Shown one piece after another: positions 24,516 through 33,615 of a stretch of DNA of 64,000 nucleotides. Origin of the DNA: Verrucomicrobiaceae bacterium (GTDB taxonomy: Bacteria; Verrucomicrobiota; Verrucomicrobiia; Verrucomicrobiales; Verrucomicrobiaceae); assembly GCA_947466075.1 (NCBI GenBank), contig CANIBP010000002.1, forward strand, positions 62,001-126,000, given 5' to 3'. A model generated the notes under the pieces. That model saw only the letters and a program-made list of their open reading frames with translations. It was not told the DNA's origin and did no database searches. Position 1 is the stretch's first letter. Every line of letters starts with the position of its first letter. The position numbers were made by a program, and so were the translations under genes.

Positions 24516-26489
24516 TCAATTGCTCACGCCCGCCGTTTTCAACACCGCAGCGGCCACTTCAGTGGGTGTGACCTTCGTCATACAGTCGTAATGGCCTAAC
24601 GGACACTCACGCTCGAAGCACGGACTGCACGGCACCTTGTGCTGAATGACGGTGTGACGATCACCAAGCGGGCCGGTTTCAATCGGACAGGTGGAGCCGA
24701 AGATGCTCACCGTCGGAATACCGAGTGCGGCAGCCAGATGCATCGTGCCAGTATCATTGGTGAGCAGAAGCTGGCACTCACGCAACTTCGCGATGAGCTC
24801 CGAGAGCCGCGTTTTGCCGACGAAGTTCTCATGCGGTGCTTTCAACATGGCCGAGAGCTTTTCACCCATTTCTTTCTCACCTGGAGCGCCAAACAACCGC
24901 CACTGAAACTGCGCATGTTGCGCGGAGATTTGATTCACCACCTCAGCGAAACGTTCCAGCGGCCATCGTTTCGCCGGCCCATACTCCGCTCCAGCACAGA
25001 CGCCGACACGAATAGTGCCATCCGATGAAACCGGCGCAGATCCAGCGTCCCATAGGCCAGGCTGGTCGATGTCGGCACCGATGCTCTTCGCAATGTGAAG
25101 ATACCGATGCGCGTGGTGCCGTGTCTCGCCTTTAGCAACCGGCTCTGCGACGATTTGATTGAGCAATTTCCGGCGGAAAGAACCTTTGAAACCCACACGA
25201 CGCGGAATACCTGCCAGCCAGATTTCGAGGGTGCTGCGTGTGGAGTTGGTGCAAAGCACAGCGGCATCAAAAGGCACGCCGGTGGCCTTGATGCGACGTG
25301 CAACGGCGAACCAACCTTCTTTGGCCGGTTTGCCGATGTAGCGCGAGACTTCCGGCATGGAGAGCCATAATTCTTCCAGTTTGTCCGGGCCGAGCACGGT
25401 AATCTTCACGTCAGGACGGCCACGCTTGATCGCCCGAACCATCGGGAAGGCCATGCAAGCGTCACCGAGCCAATTGGGGCTGCGGATAAGGATCTCGAAT
25501 GGCTGTAGCCGACTCATGTCGTAACCGACTGGGAAGGCGACGCCGCGACGGTAGCTGGAGTTCGTGAGCAGGAAGTACGGATTAGGCGTTCTCCAGCGAT
25601 TGTGCACCCAGAACCAGTTCGAAGGCTGTTCACGAATGAACCGTGTTACTGCGTCATTGATGTCCATCGTGATGCCATCAATGGTCGGTTTCACCTCGCT
25701 GGTAAGCAAAGGTCCCTGGCAGACGAATCGCCAGCGAGCCGGACCATTATCATAAACCATCAGTGGGAGGATGACGGCGTTGGTGCGCATGGCACAGAGC
25801 GCCACAATGTTGGTGGTAGAGGCGAGACGGTCAAAGAACGGGCACCAAACGCCATGATAGCCCGCATGTTGATCCACGAGAATTCCCAGCATGCCCATCT
25901 CACGCACAAACCGAATCGGAGCATTGAAGCCCTCCTGCCGATCGAACAACTTATAGCCGAGCTTCTCGCGACGACGCAGCAGCAGGGCGTTCAGGAACGG
26001 ATTACGCAGCGGCTGGTAAATACTTGCTGGCTTGTGACCGAACACGTAGAGCGAAGGCACCTGCGTCATGATCTCCCAGCAGCTCGCATGCATGATGGGA
26101 TGAATCAGAGGCCGACCAGCGTCGAAGGCTTCTTTGACATGGTGCATACCTTCCACCTTCACACGCTTGGCTACGTCGGCCTCCGCCATCAGCGGCAATT
26201 TAAAACCGCAAAGGATGTTGGCGAACAAGCTCTTAAAATGTTCGCGCGCGATACCACGACGCTCGCACTCACTTTTTTCACGACCAAGGGCGATGCGCAG
26301 GTTGTTCAACGCGAGCCTGCGATACTTGCCCGCTACTAAATAGGCGAAGCCACCGAGCGCGCGGCCAAGATACCAGACCCCAAGCAGCGGCAGCAGCGTC
26401 AAAACGCCTTCAACGCACCGAAACAGCGCGTAAAGCAGCCACTGCCCGGCACGCTTGAAAAAATTGGCGGATTTCGTAGCGCTACCCAT
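24516..26489 (-). CDS. Fusion of a lipid A-type lysophospholipid acyltransferase and a GT9 (heptosyltransferase-like) glycosyltransferase
   Basis: 657 residues from ATG 26489 (the open frame extends further up but without domain content). Residues ~10-315 are an LpxL/HtrB-type acyltransferase: a membrane anchor, the catalytic H-x4-E in HASCWE (H134, E139), and [10 protein letters not shown] near residue 291. Residues ~328-657 are a GT-B fold glycosyltransferase family 9 domain: [20 protein letters not shown] at its start, the donor-binding [19 protein letters not shown] and [15 protein letters not shown]. LpxL acylates lipid A and WaaF-type GT9 enzymes add heptose to the LPS core; fusing them joins consecutive steps of LPS assembly at the inner membrane. 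Specific sugar and acyl donor unknown. Confidence 0.88.
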   Translation of the reverse strand: MGSATKSANFFKRAGQWLLYALFRCVEGVLTLLPLLGVWYLGRALGGFAYLVAGKYRRLALNNLRIALGREKSECERRGIAREHFKSLFANILCGFKLPLMAEADVAKRVKVEGMHHVKEAFDAGRPLIHPIMHASCWEIMTQVPSLYVFGHKPASIYQPLRNPFLNALLLRRREKLGYKLFDRQEGFNAPIRFVREMGMLGILVDQHAGYHGVWCPFFDRLASTTNIVALCAMRTNAVILPLMVYDNGPARWRFVCQGPLLTSEVKPTIDGITMDINDAVTRFIREQPSNWFWVHNRWRTPNPYFLLTNSSYRRGVAFPVGYDMSRLQPFEILIRSPNWLGDACMAFPMVRAIKRGRPDVKITVLGPDKLEELWLSMPEVSRYIGKPAKEGWFAVARRIKATGVPFDAAVLCTNSTRSTLEIWLAGIPRRVGFKGSFRRKLLNQIVAEPVAKGETRHHAHRYLHIAKSIGADIDQPGLWDAGSAPVSSDGTIRVGVCAGAEYGPAKRWPLERFAEVVNQISAQHAQFQWRLFGAPGEKEMGEKLSAMLKAPHENFVGKTRLSELIAKLRECQLLLTNDTGTMHLAAALGIPTVSIFGSTCPIETGPLGDRHTVIQHKVPCSPCFERECPLGHYDCMTKVTPTEVAAAVLKTAGVSN

Positions 26490-26563
26490 AGGCTGTCTAT
26501 GCCCCAGCGGTTTCAAGAGCGCAACCCTTCGTGCGAGATCAGCACTCAACACGGCGTTTGCGC

Positions 26564-27892
26564 ATGATGAGAATGACTTTGGTATTGTTTTTCGCCTCCT
26601 GCCTTCAGGCCATAGCGGCAGGGCCAAATTTTGTTTTTATCATCGCTGATGACCTCGGTTGGGCGGACGTGGCCTTCCACGGCGGGAGCGCACCCACGCC
26701 ACATCTTGACCAACTTGCGCGTGAAGGCGTGGAACTCACTCAGCACTATGTTGCACCTGTTTGCAGTCCAACGCGCACCGGGCTGCTGACAGGCCGCTGC
26801 TGGAGCCGTTTCGGCGTCACGACACCACAAAACAGCCGTGCTTTACCTTGGGACACCATGACACTACCGCGAGCGCTCAAGAGCCTAGGCTATGACACCT
26901 GCATCACGGGCAAATGGCACCTCGGCTCGAGACCCGAGTGGGGGCCGAATCATTTCGGCTTCGATCATAGCTATGGGTCTCTGGCAGGCGGAGTAGGGCC
27001 GTATGACCACCAATACAAAAAGGGAGAGTTCTCTCAGACCTGGCACCGTGATGAAAAACTACTCACCGAAACCGGCCATGTGACTGATTTGATCGCGAAG
27101 GAGGCCTGTGAATGGCTTGCGGCACGCAAAGACGCCCCATTCTTTCTCTATGTGCCGTTTACAGCGGTGCATCTGCCGATCAAGGAGCCTGAAGAATGGC
27201 TGGCGAAGATCCCTGCGGGCATCACGGGTGATGTCCCGCGTCATTACGCTGCCTGCATCATGCATCTCGACGCCGCCGTCGGTCAGATCATCACGACACT
27301 CGAAAAAAACGGCCAGCGCGACAAGACACTGCTCATCTTCACCAGTGACAACGGCGGCAGCACTGTCGAGAACAGTGGGCAGACCTATCCTGCCGATGAT
27401 TACCCAACCGGCGCACTGCCCGGCAACAACAAACCCCTGCGAAATGAAAAAGGCAGCGTCTATGAAGGCGGCACCCGCGTTGCCTGCATCGCGAACTGGC
27501 CGGGCAAACTCAAGACGGGGAAGCATAATGCACCGGTACAGATCATCGACTGGATGCCAACGTTCTGTGCCTTGGCAGGATACAAGCCGCAGCTGGATCT
27601 GAAATGGGACGGCATCAACCTATGGCCGCAGCTTGCCGAGGGCGCCGCACCACCGGCACGCACGCTCTACACCGTGGCACCCGGCTTCAAATCACGTTCG
27701 CTGCTTTGTGATCCATGGAAACTCATCGTGCATGGCGAAAACGAAAAGGCGAAGTTCGAGCTATACGACATCCGCACCGATCCCTATGAAACGAACGATC
27801 TCGCCGCACAAAACCCCGAACAGCTTGCTATCATGAAAGAGCACCTGAACGTCATGGCGAAAGCCGACCGTGATGCGGTAGCGGATGACTGA
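26564..27892 (+). CDS. Secreted sulfatase (formylglycine type)
   Basis: 442 residues from ATG 26564; ATGs at 26567 and 26573 would give almost the same signal peptide (TLVLFFASCLQAIAA). The catalytic motif is VCSPTRTGLLTGR (C67), and FVFIIADDLGWADVAFHG supplies the metal-binding aspartates. The downstream STVENSGQTYPAD and YEGGTRVACIANWPG blocks match bacterial sulfatases. It is divergent from the acyltransferase fusion gene (74 bp apart). Whether the target is a host-type glycosaminoglycan, algal polysaccharide or a cellular sulfolipid is not visible. Confidence 0.92.
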   Translation: MMRMTLVLFFASCLQAIAAGPNFVFIIADDLGWADVAFHGGSAPTPHLDQLAREGVELTQHYVAPVCSPTRTGLLTGRCWSRFGVTTPQNSRALPWDTMTLPRALKSLGYDTCITGKWHLGSRPEWGPNHFGFDHSYGSLAGGVGPYDHQYKKGEFSQTWHRDEKLLTETGHVTDLIAKEACEWLAARKDAPFFLYVPFTAVHLPIKEPEEWLAKIPAGITGDVPRHYAACIMHLDAAVGQIITTLEKNGQRDKTLLIFTSDNGGSTVENSGQTYPADDYPTGALPGNNKPLRNEKGSVYEGGTRVACIANWPGKLKTGKHNAPVQIIDWMPTFCALAGYKPQLDLKWDGINLWPQLAEGAAPPARTLYTVAPGFKSRSLLCDPWKLIVHGENEKAKFELYDIRTDPYETNDLAAQNPEQLAIMKEHLNVMAKADRDAVADD

Positions 27893-27900
27893 GAGAGCCA

Positions 27901-27931
27901 AAAAAAACGGGCGATGTATATGCATCGCCCG
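27901..27931 (-). terminator. Rho-independent terminator of the response regulator gene
   Basis: CGGGCGATG (27908-27916) and CATCGCCCG (27923-27931) form a perfect 9-bp stem with a 6-base loop. Read on the minus strand the stem is followed by a run of seven T (27907-27901). It lies 29 bp past the stop of the response regulator gene and may also slow transcripts from the convergent sulfatase gene. Confidence 0.85.
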
Positions 27932-27959
27932 CTGTAGAGATTGAAGCAGAAATTCGATC

Positions 27960-28598
27960 CTATTTCTCCACCCAGCGCACTGCTTCCATGAGCAGTTCGC
28001 GTGCGGAGGCGAGGCCGAGCTTCTGGCGAATATTCGCCTTGTGTGCATCGACCGTTTTCGCGCTGAGCGTGAGTTTTTCGGCGATGCTGTGCGAATCAAA
28101 ACCGCGTCCGACCATTTCGAAGATTTCGAGCTGACGGTCACTGAGCATGCGAGCGGGTTCACCACGGGAGCCGCCACGTGGGCCACCACCGGAGACAATG
28201 CTGCCGAGGAGGGAAGCGCTGAAGAAGAATGAACCAGCAGCGACCTGACGCAACCCTTGCAGCACGCGGGTGCTTGGCTCTCCCTTCATAACATAGCCCA
28301 TCGCGCCAGCACGGAGGCAGCGTTCAGCGTACACGTTTTCGTCGTTCATCGAGTAAACGATGACTTGCATGTTAGGATGGCTGGACTTGATCTTTTTGAT
28401 GAGATCCACCCCGCTGCGATCCTTCAGAGTGATGTCGAGGACGACCACATCGGGTTTGAGCTTGGCAATCTGCTGTAGCGCGGCGGTAGAGTCTTCAGCA
28501 CTGCCCACAACCTGCAAGTCTTCTTGCTGGTCGATTAGTTTCTTAAGCCCTTCGATAACGATAGGGTGGTCGTCGAGTATGTAGATTTTGCTTTTCAC
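27960..28598 (-). CDS. NarL/FixJ-type response regulator
   Basis: 212 residues, starting at GTG 28598. The receiver domain (residues ~1-120) has acidic residues in IYILDDHPIV, the phosphoacceptor Asp in VVVLDITLKD (about D56), a Ser-containing VIVYSMND and the Lys in GYVMKGEPS. A Gly/Arg-rich linker (GGGPRGGSRGE) leads to a LuxR-type HTH: LSDRQLEIFEMVGRGFDSHSIAEKL with TVDAHKANIRQKLGL. It therefore acts as a phosphorylation-dependent transcription factor. No histidine kinase is adjacent, so it is an orphan here. It is divergent from the exbD gene. Confidence 0.93.
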   Translation of the reverse strand: MKSKIYILDDHPIVIEGLKKLIDQQEDLQVVGSAEDSTAALQQIAKLKPDVVVLDITLKDRSGVDLIKKIKSSHPNMQVIVYSMNDENVYAERCLRAGAMGYVMKGEPSTRVLQGLRQVAAGSFFFSASLLGSIVSGGGPRGGSRGEPARMLSDRQLEIFEMVGRGFDSHSIAEKLTLSAKTVDAHKANIRQKLGLASARELLMEAVRWVEK

Positions 28599-28762
28599 AG
28601 TCCTGTTAGCTGACGCATTTTGAAAAGGATGTCAAGCCGTCGTTCCTAAGAACGTCAGGTAATACGTGCCACCTATACCTTTTGCTGCTCGCGGGTAGTT
28701 AAAACATTCCCCAAGATTTCATTCCCTCACACGTGAGGCTCAAACCACCCCTCCTGCACGCT

Positions 28763-29197
28763 ATGAAACGCCTGATCCACTCCGATACTACCGCTCTTGG
28801 TTTCCAAATCGCCCCGATGATCGATGTCGTCTTCGTTATCATGCTGTTCTTCATGGTCATGGTCGGCACCGTGAAGGTGGAGCGCGAGCTGATCACCAAA
28901 CTGCCCTCTCCCGGCGACCCGATGGTGCGGTTTCCCGTTGATGAAATCACCATTGGCATCCTCGAAGACGGCACCGTCACGCTGAACGAGGAGTCATTCG
29001 ACTCCCCACGCGATAAATCGCTGCCGACACTCACACAAACGTTGCGCCGGCTCGCGACCTCATCCGCAAACCAGAAGCAATCCGTGCTCGTCACCATTCA
29101 GGCCGAAGAGCAAGCCAGCTACGAGCGCGTGATCGATGTATTGAACTCGCTGCACCGCGCACAGATTCAAAACGTCACCTTCACCGTCGGCACTTGA
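28763..29197 (+). CDS. exbD: ExbD/TolR-family biopolymer transport protein
   Basis: 144 residues from ATG 28763. The N-terminal membrane helix with the proton-pathway Asp is visible (FQIAPMIDVVFVIMLFFMVM), followed by a periplasmic domain ending TIQAEEQASYERVIDVLNSL. In this family the Asp of the helix couples proton flow to TonB or TolA. No exbB/tolQ gene precedes it, which is unusual because the two are nearly always adjacent. Two TonB-dependent receptors lie 4.9 and 7.5 kb downstream, so a functional link is possible but not shown. ExbD versus TolR cannot be decided from this gene alone. Confidence 0.85.
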   Translation: MKRLIHSDTTALGFQIAPMIDVVFVIMLFFMVMVGTVKVERELITKLPSPGDPMVRFPVDEITIGILEDGTVTLNEESFDSPRDKSLPTLTQTLRRLATSSANQKQSVLVTIQAEEQASYERVIDVLNSLHRAQIQNVTFTVGT

Positions 29198-29248
29198 TCG
29201 CTTTAAGCTCCGCCGACAGTCTTCTGCCGCTGCGCACGTTCTTTGCGT

Positions 29249-32170
29249 ATGTCTCGCTGCCTCCTGTTCCTGCTGCTCTCGGTAAACGCCTTCGCCCAGC
29301 TCGCCAATCGTCCACCGTCGCCGATGTGGCTGGCTGCGTCGGAAACTGGCATCAGCTTCACCAAAGAGGTGAAACACGAAGGCAAAATGCTGAAAGCTGT
29401 GCTCCTGACCGCCACGGATGCTGCGGTGGAGATCTTGCTCGACGGGAAGAGCATCACGACGGTGAAAAGTGCCGAAACAGCGACCGGCACCGATCTCACC
29501 GAGCAACTGAGCGACGGCAAATCGCATCAAATCGGCCTGCGCGCGCCTGCGAAGGCCAAAGTAGCCGCTTTGCTCGAACTGAATGGCGACCTGGCCGCCG
29601 TGCGTTGGATCGTCACCGATAGTTCGTGGCAAAATGCCCGCGTCATGGGCTCCACCGACGCCGATCCGGCCACGGATCCCTTCGACTTGAAGAAAACCTT
29701 CGATGCCTACAACTCCTGGCAGCTCGCCAAGCCCGGCGCACAAAATCAAGCCACCGATCCGGCCACGCTGACGCTGCTGCCCGGCTTCAAAGCCGAACTC
29801 ATCCGCTCATCACAGCCCGGTGAGGACTCCTGGGTCTCCATGGCCTTCGATCCGCAGGGCCGCATCACCTTGGGCAAAGAAAAGAAGGGCCTGCTGCGGC
29901 TGACGATCAGCGGCAGCGGTGACCAGAAGATGGAAACCATCGACGACGAGCTGCTGGAGTGCCGCGGGCTGCTATACGCGCACGGTTCCCTCTTCGCCAA
30001 CGCGAACAACACCAAGGCCCTCATCCGCCTCACCGACAAAGACAACGATGGCAAGTTCGACGAACGCCAAGAACTCGTCCGCACCGAAGGCGGCGTCGGT
30101 CATGGCCGAAATCACATCAAACTCGGCCCCGATGGCGACATCTACGTCGCCCACGGCAACAATGTCCTGCTGCCAAAGAACATCGCCCCCGACTCGCCTC
30201 TCAAAAACTACGCCAACGACCAGCTCATCCCGAATCCGTGGGATGGCAGCATGTTCGACGGCAACGTCGAGCTTCCCGCTGGCCACATCCTGCGCGTGAA
30301 GCCCGATGGCAGCAAAGTCACCCTCCTCGCCGGTGGTCTGCGCAACCCGCTCGACATCGCGTTCAATCACGAAGGCGATCTCTTCACCTTCGACGCCGAC
30401 ATGGAACGCGATGTCGGCACGCCGTGGTACATGCCTACGCGCGTATTGCACGTTGTTCCCGGCGCCGATTTCGGCTGGCGTCGCGGCACCGGTCGTTATC
30501 CCGCGTGGTATGCCGACACGCTGCCGAGTGTGATCGACATCGGGCTGTCATCGCCGACGGGGATTTTCTTTGGGTATGAGGCAGAGTTCCCAGCGAAGTA
30601 TCAAAACGCACTCTTTCTTCTCGACTGGAGCTACGGGCGGATCATTGCCGTGCATCTCAACGATGCAGCAGTGTGGTATCAAGGAGAGCAAGAACCCTTT
30701 GTCTCGGGAAGACCGCTCAACGTGACGGACGGATGCATTGGTCCTGATGGAGCCATGTGGTTCATCACGGGCGGCCGCGGAACACAGAGTGGACTTTATC
30801 GGATCACTTATGCGGGCAACGAGAACACCGAGCCAAAATCTCAATCTGGGGCTGATCTGGATTATATGAGCCAGCTCCGCCATCTCGTGGAATTGAAGGG
30901 GTATTTATATTCTCCGCATGATGATCCTGAACCGCACATGTCATGGGTCTGGAATTTTTTGTCTTCTTTCAACAAGCCCTTGGTGGCCAATGCGGCGCGC
31001 ATGGCGCTTGAGCGCGTTCCCCCGGCTCAATGGCGGAAGAAAGCGCTCACGGAAGAGAATCGCTCCACTGCGCTGCCGGCATTGCTGGCTTTGGCGCGTG
31101 TCGGTGATGCCAGTGATCTCTCTCCGATTCTTCACAGACTGAACACGCGCTTTCCGTGGTATGTGCCACATACGCGGGAACGGTTGCTGACTCTAAGAAT
31201 CGTCGCCGTGGCCTGTGCGAGGTTTGGCCAGCCGAATGAGGAGGATCGCAAGCGTTTGCTGGCCGGAACGGAGGAGCACTATCCGGTGCCGGGTTGGGAG
31301 GGAGAAATCATCACCCCGGAAAGTGCTAGCCTGCAAAACCGCGAAGCCTGCCGCCTGCTGGTCTATTTGAAATCCCCCACGGTCATTGAGAAAACGATGC
31401 CGCTGCTCAAGGCAGCCACTTCCTCCGAAGACCTGCTCTACTACCCCTTCATGCTGCGCTATCTCAAAGACGGCTGGACGTTGGAGCAACGGAAGGTCGC
31501 GTTCGAGGCGTTGAACAAGGCGGAAAAGATGAATGGCGCGTCCACCTTCTTCAAAGCCATCGCCGACACGCGCAGCGAACTGGCGGCGGCTTTGAAGCCG
31601 GAAGAAGCGGTGCAACTGGCAGCGGTGATTCAAGCAACGAAGCCTGCGGCGCTCTCGCCGCATGCGCTGCCGGGACATTCGTTCAAAAACTGGACGCTCG
31701 CAGACCTGGAACCACTCCTAGCGAAGATGGATGCAAAGACGCGTAACCGCGACAGTGCCAAGGATGCGCTGATTCGCACGCAATGCGTGTTCTGCCACCG
31801 TGTGAGCAACGACCCATCGCTGCCAGCGGGTGTCTTCGGGCCTGATCTGGTGCAGGTGTCCGCACGCTTCAATCGACGTGACTTGCTGGATCACATTTTG
31901 AATCCGTCCAAGTTCATCGACGAGAAGTTCCGCTACGTGACGGTCAAAACGAGCGATGGGAAGACGATCACGGGTAGTCTGGAGAGCGAGGATGACGAAC
32001 GCGTCGTGCTGCGACCGAATCCGCTCGCTCCGGAGAAGAGCGAGATCGCAAAGGCAATGATCAAGGAGCGCACGATCTCCGAAATCTCGCCCATGCCGGT
32101 CGGTTTGCTCAATTCATTGAAGGCAGAACAGATTCTCGACCTGCTGGCGTGGTTTGAAACGATGAAGTAG
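29249..32170 (+). CDS. PVC-type membrane-bound dehydrogenase with propeller, helical-repeat and C-terminal c-type heme domain
   Basis: 973 residues from ATG 29249, opening a signal peptide (MSRCLLFLLLSVNAFA). After a small N-terminal domain, a sorbosone/glucose-dehydrogenase-like propeller spans ~170-520 (GVGHGRNHIKLGPDGDIYVA, GGLRNPLDIAFNHEGDLFTFD, WRRGTGRYPAWYADTLP). A helical-repeat region follows, and the C-terminal ~130 residues hold CVFCH (about C846) with FGPDLVQVSARFNRRDLLDH and the characteristic HILNPSKFI...VTVKTSDGKTITG block. This is the Pirellula/Verrucomicrobium-type heme-binding architecture. It probably oxidises a sugar or alcohol and passes electrons to its own heme. Substrate unknown. 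Confidence 0.9.
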   Translation: MSRCLLFLLLSVNAFAQLANRPPSPMWLAASETGISFTKEVKHEGKMLKAVLLTATDAAVEILLDGKSITTVKSAETATGTDLTEQLSDGKSHQIGLRAPAKAKVAALLELNGDLAAVRWIVTDSSWQNARVMGSTDADPATDPFDLKKTFDAYNSWQLAKPGAQNQATDPATLTLLPGFKAELIRSSQPGEDSWVSMAFDPQGRITLGKEKKGLLRLTISGSGDQKMETIDDELLECRGLLYAHGSLFANANNTKALIRLTDKDNDGKFDERQELVRTEGGVGHGRNHIKLGPDGDIYVAHGNNVLLPKNIAPDSPLKNYANDQLIPNPWDGSMFDGNVELPAGHILRVKPDGSKVTLLAGGLRNPLDIAFNHEGDLFTFDADMERDVGTPWYMPTRVLHVVPGADFGWRRGTGRYPAWYADTLPSVIDIGLSSPTGIFFGYEAEFPAKYQNALFLLDWSYGRIIAVHLNDAAVWYQGEQEPFVSGRPLNVTDGCIGPDGAMWFITGGRGTQSGLYRITYAGNENTEPKSQSGADLDYMSQLRHLVELKGYLYSPHDDPEPHMSWVWNFLSSFNKPLVANAARMALERVPPAQWRKKALTEENRSTALPALLALARVGDASDLSPILHRLNTRFPWYVPHTRERLLTLRIVAVACARFGQPNEEDRKRLLAGTEEHYPVPGWEGEIITPESASLQNREACRLLVYLKSPTVIEKTMPLLKAATSSEDLLYYPFMLRYLKDGWTLEQRKVAFEALNKAEKMNGASTFFKAIADTRSELAAALKPEEAVQLAAVIQATKPAALSPHALPGHSFKNWTLADLEPLLAKMDAKTRNRDSAKDALIRTQCVFCHRVSNDPSLPAGVFGPDLVQVSARFNRRDLLDHILNPSKFIDEKFRYVTVKTSDGKTITGSLESEDDERVVLRPNPLAPEKSEIAKAMIKERTISEISPMPVGLLNSLKAEQILDLLAWFETMK

Positions 32171-32208
32171 TCTTCAACCAGCGAAAGACCCCGTGTAGCC
32201 ACTCCGAC

Positions 32209-32484
32209 ATGAACGACGACGATCTCAGCCACATCCTCAAGCGCGCCGCTTCGGTCCTGCCTGCGGCGCTGCCTGCGTCGATGGAAAACACCATTATGGC
32301 GAGGGTGCGCACCGATGATGGCAGAGCGAAGCGCTGGCGCTCATTTGTTCAATGGCTGCTGATCCTGGCCACCGTTGCCGCTGTGGCGACCGCCAGCATG
32401 ATAGGATGGACACTGGCTTCGCGCGATACGACGCACACCACGCCACCAACGATGAATCTGTTCCGCGAAGGATTGCCGAAATGA
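32209..32484 (+). CDS. CnrY-like anti-sigma factor (small single-pass membrane protein)
   Basis: 91 residues. About 46 cytoplasmic residues (LSHILKRAASVLPAALPASM... and ARVRTDDGRAKRW) precede one membrane helix (FVQWLLILATVAAVATASMI) and a short periplasmic tail. This size and plan match CnrY of Cupriavidus (95 residues), whose short cytoplasmic segment wraps the ECF sigma factor CnrH. Sequence similarity is too weak to prove homology; the assignment rests on gene order, topology and the convincing CnrX-like protein encoded next. Its stop overlaps the start of the sensor gene (ATGA), so the two are translationally coupled. Confidence 0.68.
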   Translation: MNDDDLSHILKRAASVLPAALPASMENTIMARVRTDDGRAKRWRSFVQWLLILATVAAVATASMIGWTLASRDTTHTTPPTMNLFREGLPK

Positions 32485-32942
32485 CCGCGCGCGTGAAATG
32501 GCTGCTGATTTCGATGATCTTCTCCGCTCTTTTGGCGGGTGGAACGGCCCTGTTCGTGACTGATTGGGCACTGCATCGGCATGGTGAAGGTCATGCACAT
32601 GATCATACGGAAATGGATTTCCATGCATGGATGCATGAGCATCTCGACATCACACCGGAGCAGCATGATAAGCTGGAGCCGATTGAAGCAGAGTTTGAGC
32701 AGCAACGTGTGCAGTTGAGGAACGAGATTCGCGCAGCAGGTCTTGAAGTGGCCGCTGCGATTGCAGAGGCCAATGTCAACGATACAAAGCTGAAAGCCGC
32801 GCTGGAGCGACTGAACAAGGTCCAAGGTGAATTGCAGCGCATGACGCTGGATCATTTCTTTGCCATGAAGCGCTACCTGCGACCAGCACAGGCGAAAAAA
32901 CTTTTGGAGTGGACGCATGACAGCCTTACCCGCGAGCATTGA
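32481..32942 (+). CDS. CnrX-like periplasmic metal sensor
   Basis: 153 residues from ATG 32481: an N-terminal membrane anchor (WLLISMIFSALLAGGTALFV), a His-rich stretch (HRHGEGHAHDHTEMDFHAW), then a four-helix hairpin domain of the CnrX/CpxP/ZraP class. The five nickel/cobalt ligands known in CnrX (H42, H46, E63, H119, M123) correspond here to H48, H52, E69, H125 and M129 with every spacing identical. The residues are seen directly; the ligand role comes from the CnrX structures. It should bind Ni or Co in the periplasm and signal to the anti-sigma factor. Its last 26 bp overlap the ECF sigma gene. Confidence 0.82.
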   Translation: MTARVKWLLISMIFSALLAGGTALFVTDWALHRHGEGHAHDHTEMDFHAWMHEHLDITPEQHDKLEPIEAEFEQQRVQLRNEIRAAGLEVAAAIAEANVNDTKLKAALERLNKVQGELQRMTLDHFFAMKRYLRPAQAKKLLEWTHDSLTREH

Positions 32943-33528
32943 TCTCCTGCTGACAGAGCCGGACGCTGCGACGTTGGAAGACGTGGAGCAGCAAAAGATC
33001 CGTGCCGCACAGGCGGGTGACATGGCGGCATTTGAATGGCTGGTGCAGCAGCATGAGGAGCGCTTGTTCGGCTTCTGCTGCCGCTGGCTGCGCTGCGCCG
33101 AGGATGCACGCGAGGTCTGTCAGGACATGTTTGTTCGAGCGTGGCAGGCGCTGCCGGAGTTTGAGGGCCGCGCCAAGTTTTCGCGCTGGCTGTATCAGAT
33201 CGCGCTGAATTTGTGCCGTGATCGTTTGAAATCGCGTTCTTCCCGTCAGCGTGAGAACACGATTGCACTCGACGATGTCGAAGAGTCACCGCCATGCCCG
33301 CAAAACTCACCGGATGCGAATGCTGAGCTCAATAGCGACATGCAAAAGCTGGAGCGTGGACTAGCCGTGCTGCCCGAGAAACTGCGTGCCGTGCTCATGC
33401 TGACCACGATGGAAGGCTTGAGCCATGAGGAGTGCGCCGAGGTTCTCAACTGCTCCGTGCGCGGCGTGGAAGGACGTCTTTATCGCGCGCGGCAAATGCT
33501 GCTGCAATGGTGGAACGAAGAGAGCTGA
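32917..33528 (+). CDS. ECF RNA polymerase sigma factor (CnrH-like position)
   Basis: 203 residues. Region 2 runs from AFEWLVQQHEERLFGFCCRW through CQDMFVRAWQALPEFEGRAKFSRWLYQIALNLCRDRLK. Region 4 is LPEKLRAVLMLTTMEGLSHEECAEVLNCSVRGVEGRLYRAR. There is no region 1.1 or 3, as expected for ECF factors. ATG 32917 lies inside the end of the sensor gene (26-bp overlap). The order anti-sigma, sensor, sigma is exactly that of cnrYXH. It most likely directs transcription of its own operon and of the TonB receptor genes that follow (inference); no ECF-type promoter was identified with confidence. Confidence 0.9.
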   Translation: MTALPASIDLLLTEPDAATLEDVEQQKIRAAQAGDMAAFEWLVQQHEERLFGFCCRWLRCAEDAREVCQDMFVRAWQALPEFEGRAKFSRWLYQIALNLCRDRLKSRSSRQRENTIALDDVEESPPCPQNSPDANAELNSDMQKLERGLAVLPEKLRAVLMLTTMEGLSHEECAEVLNCSVRGVEGRLYRARQMLLQWWNEES

Positions 33529-33590
33529 TTCTGCAACTGACGCTGGTTTTTAATGCCATTTTGTGGGGTGTCGAAAAGGATGTCGTCTTG

Positions 33591-33600
33591 AGGAGGTGAC
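33591..33600 (+). promoter_or_regulatory. Strong Shine-Dalgarno-like sequence far from the TonB receptor start
   Basis: AGGAGGTGA is a near-perfect complement to the 16S anti-Shine-Dalgarno sequence, rare among the genes in this window. It ends about 16 bases before the ATG at 33616, beyond the usual 5-9 base spacing, and no ATG, GTG or TTG lies at the ideal distance. It may be a chance match or a leader element. Confidence 0.3.
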
Positions 33601-33615
33601 AACCGCACACCACGC

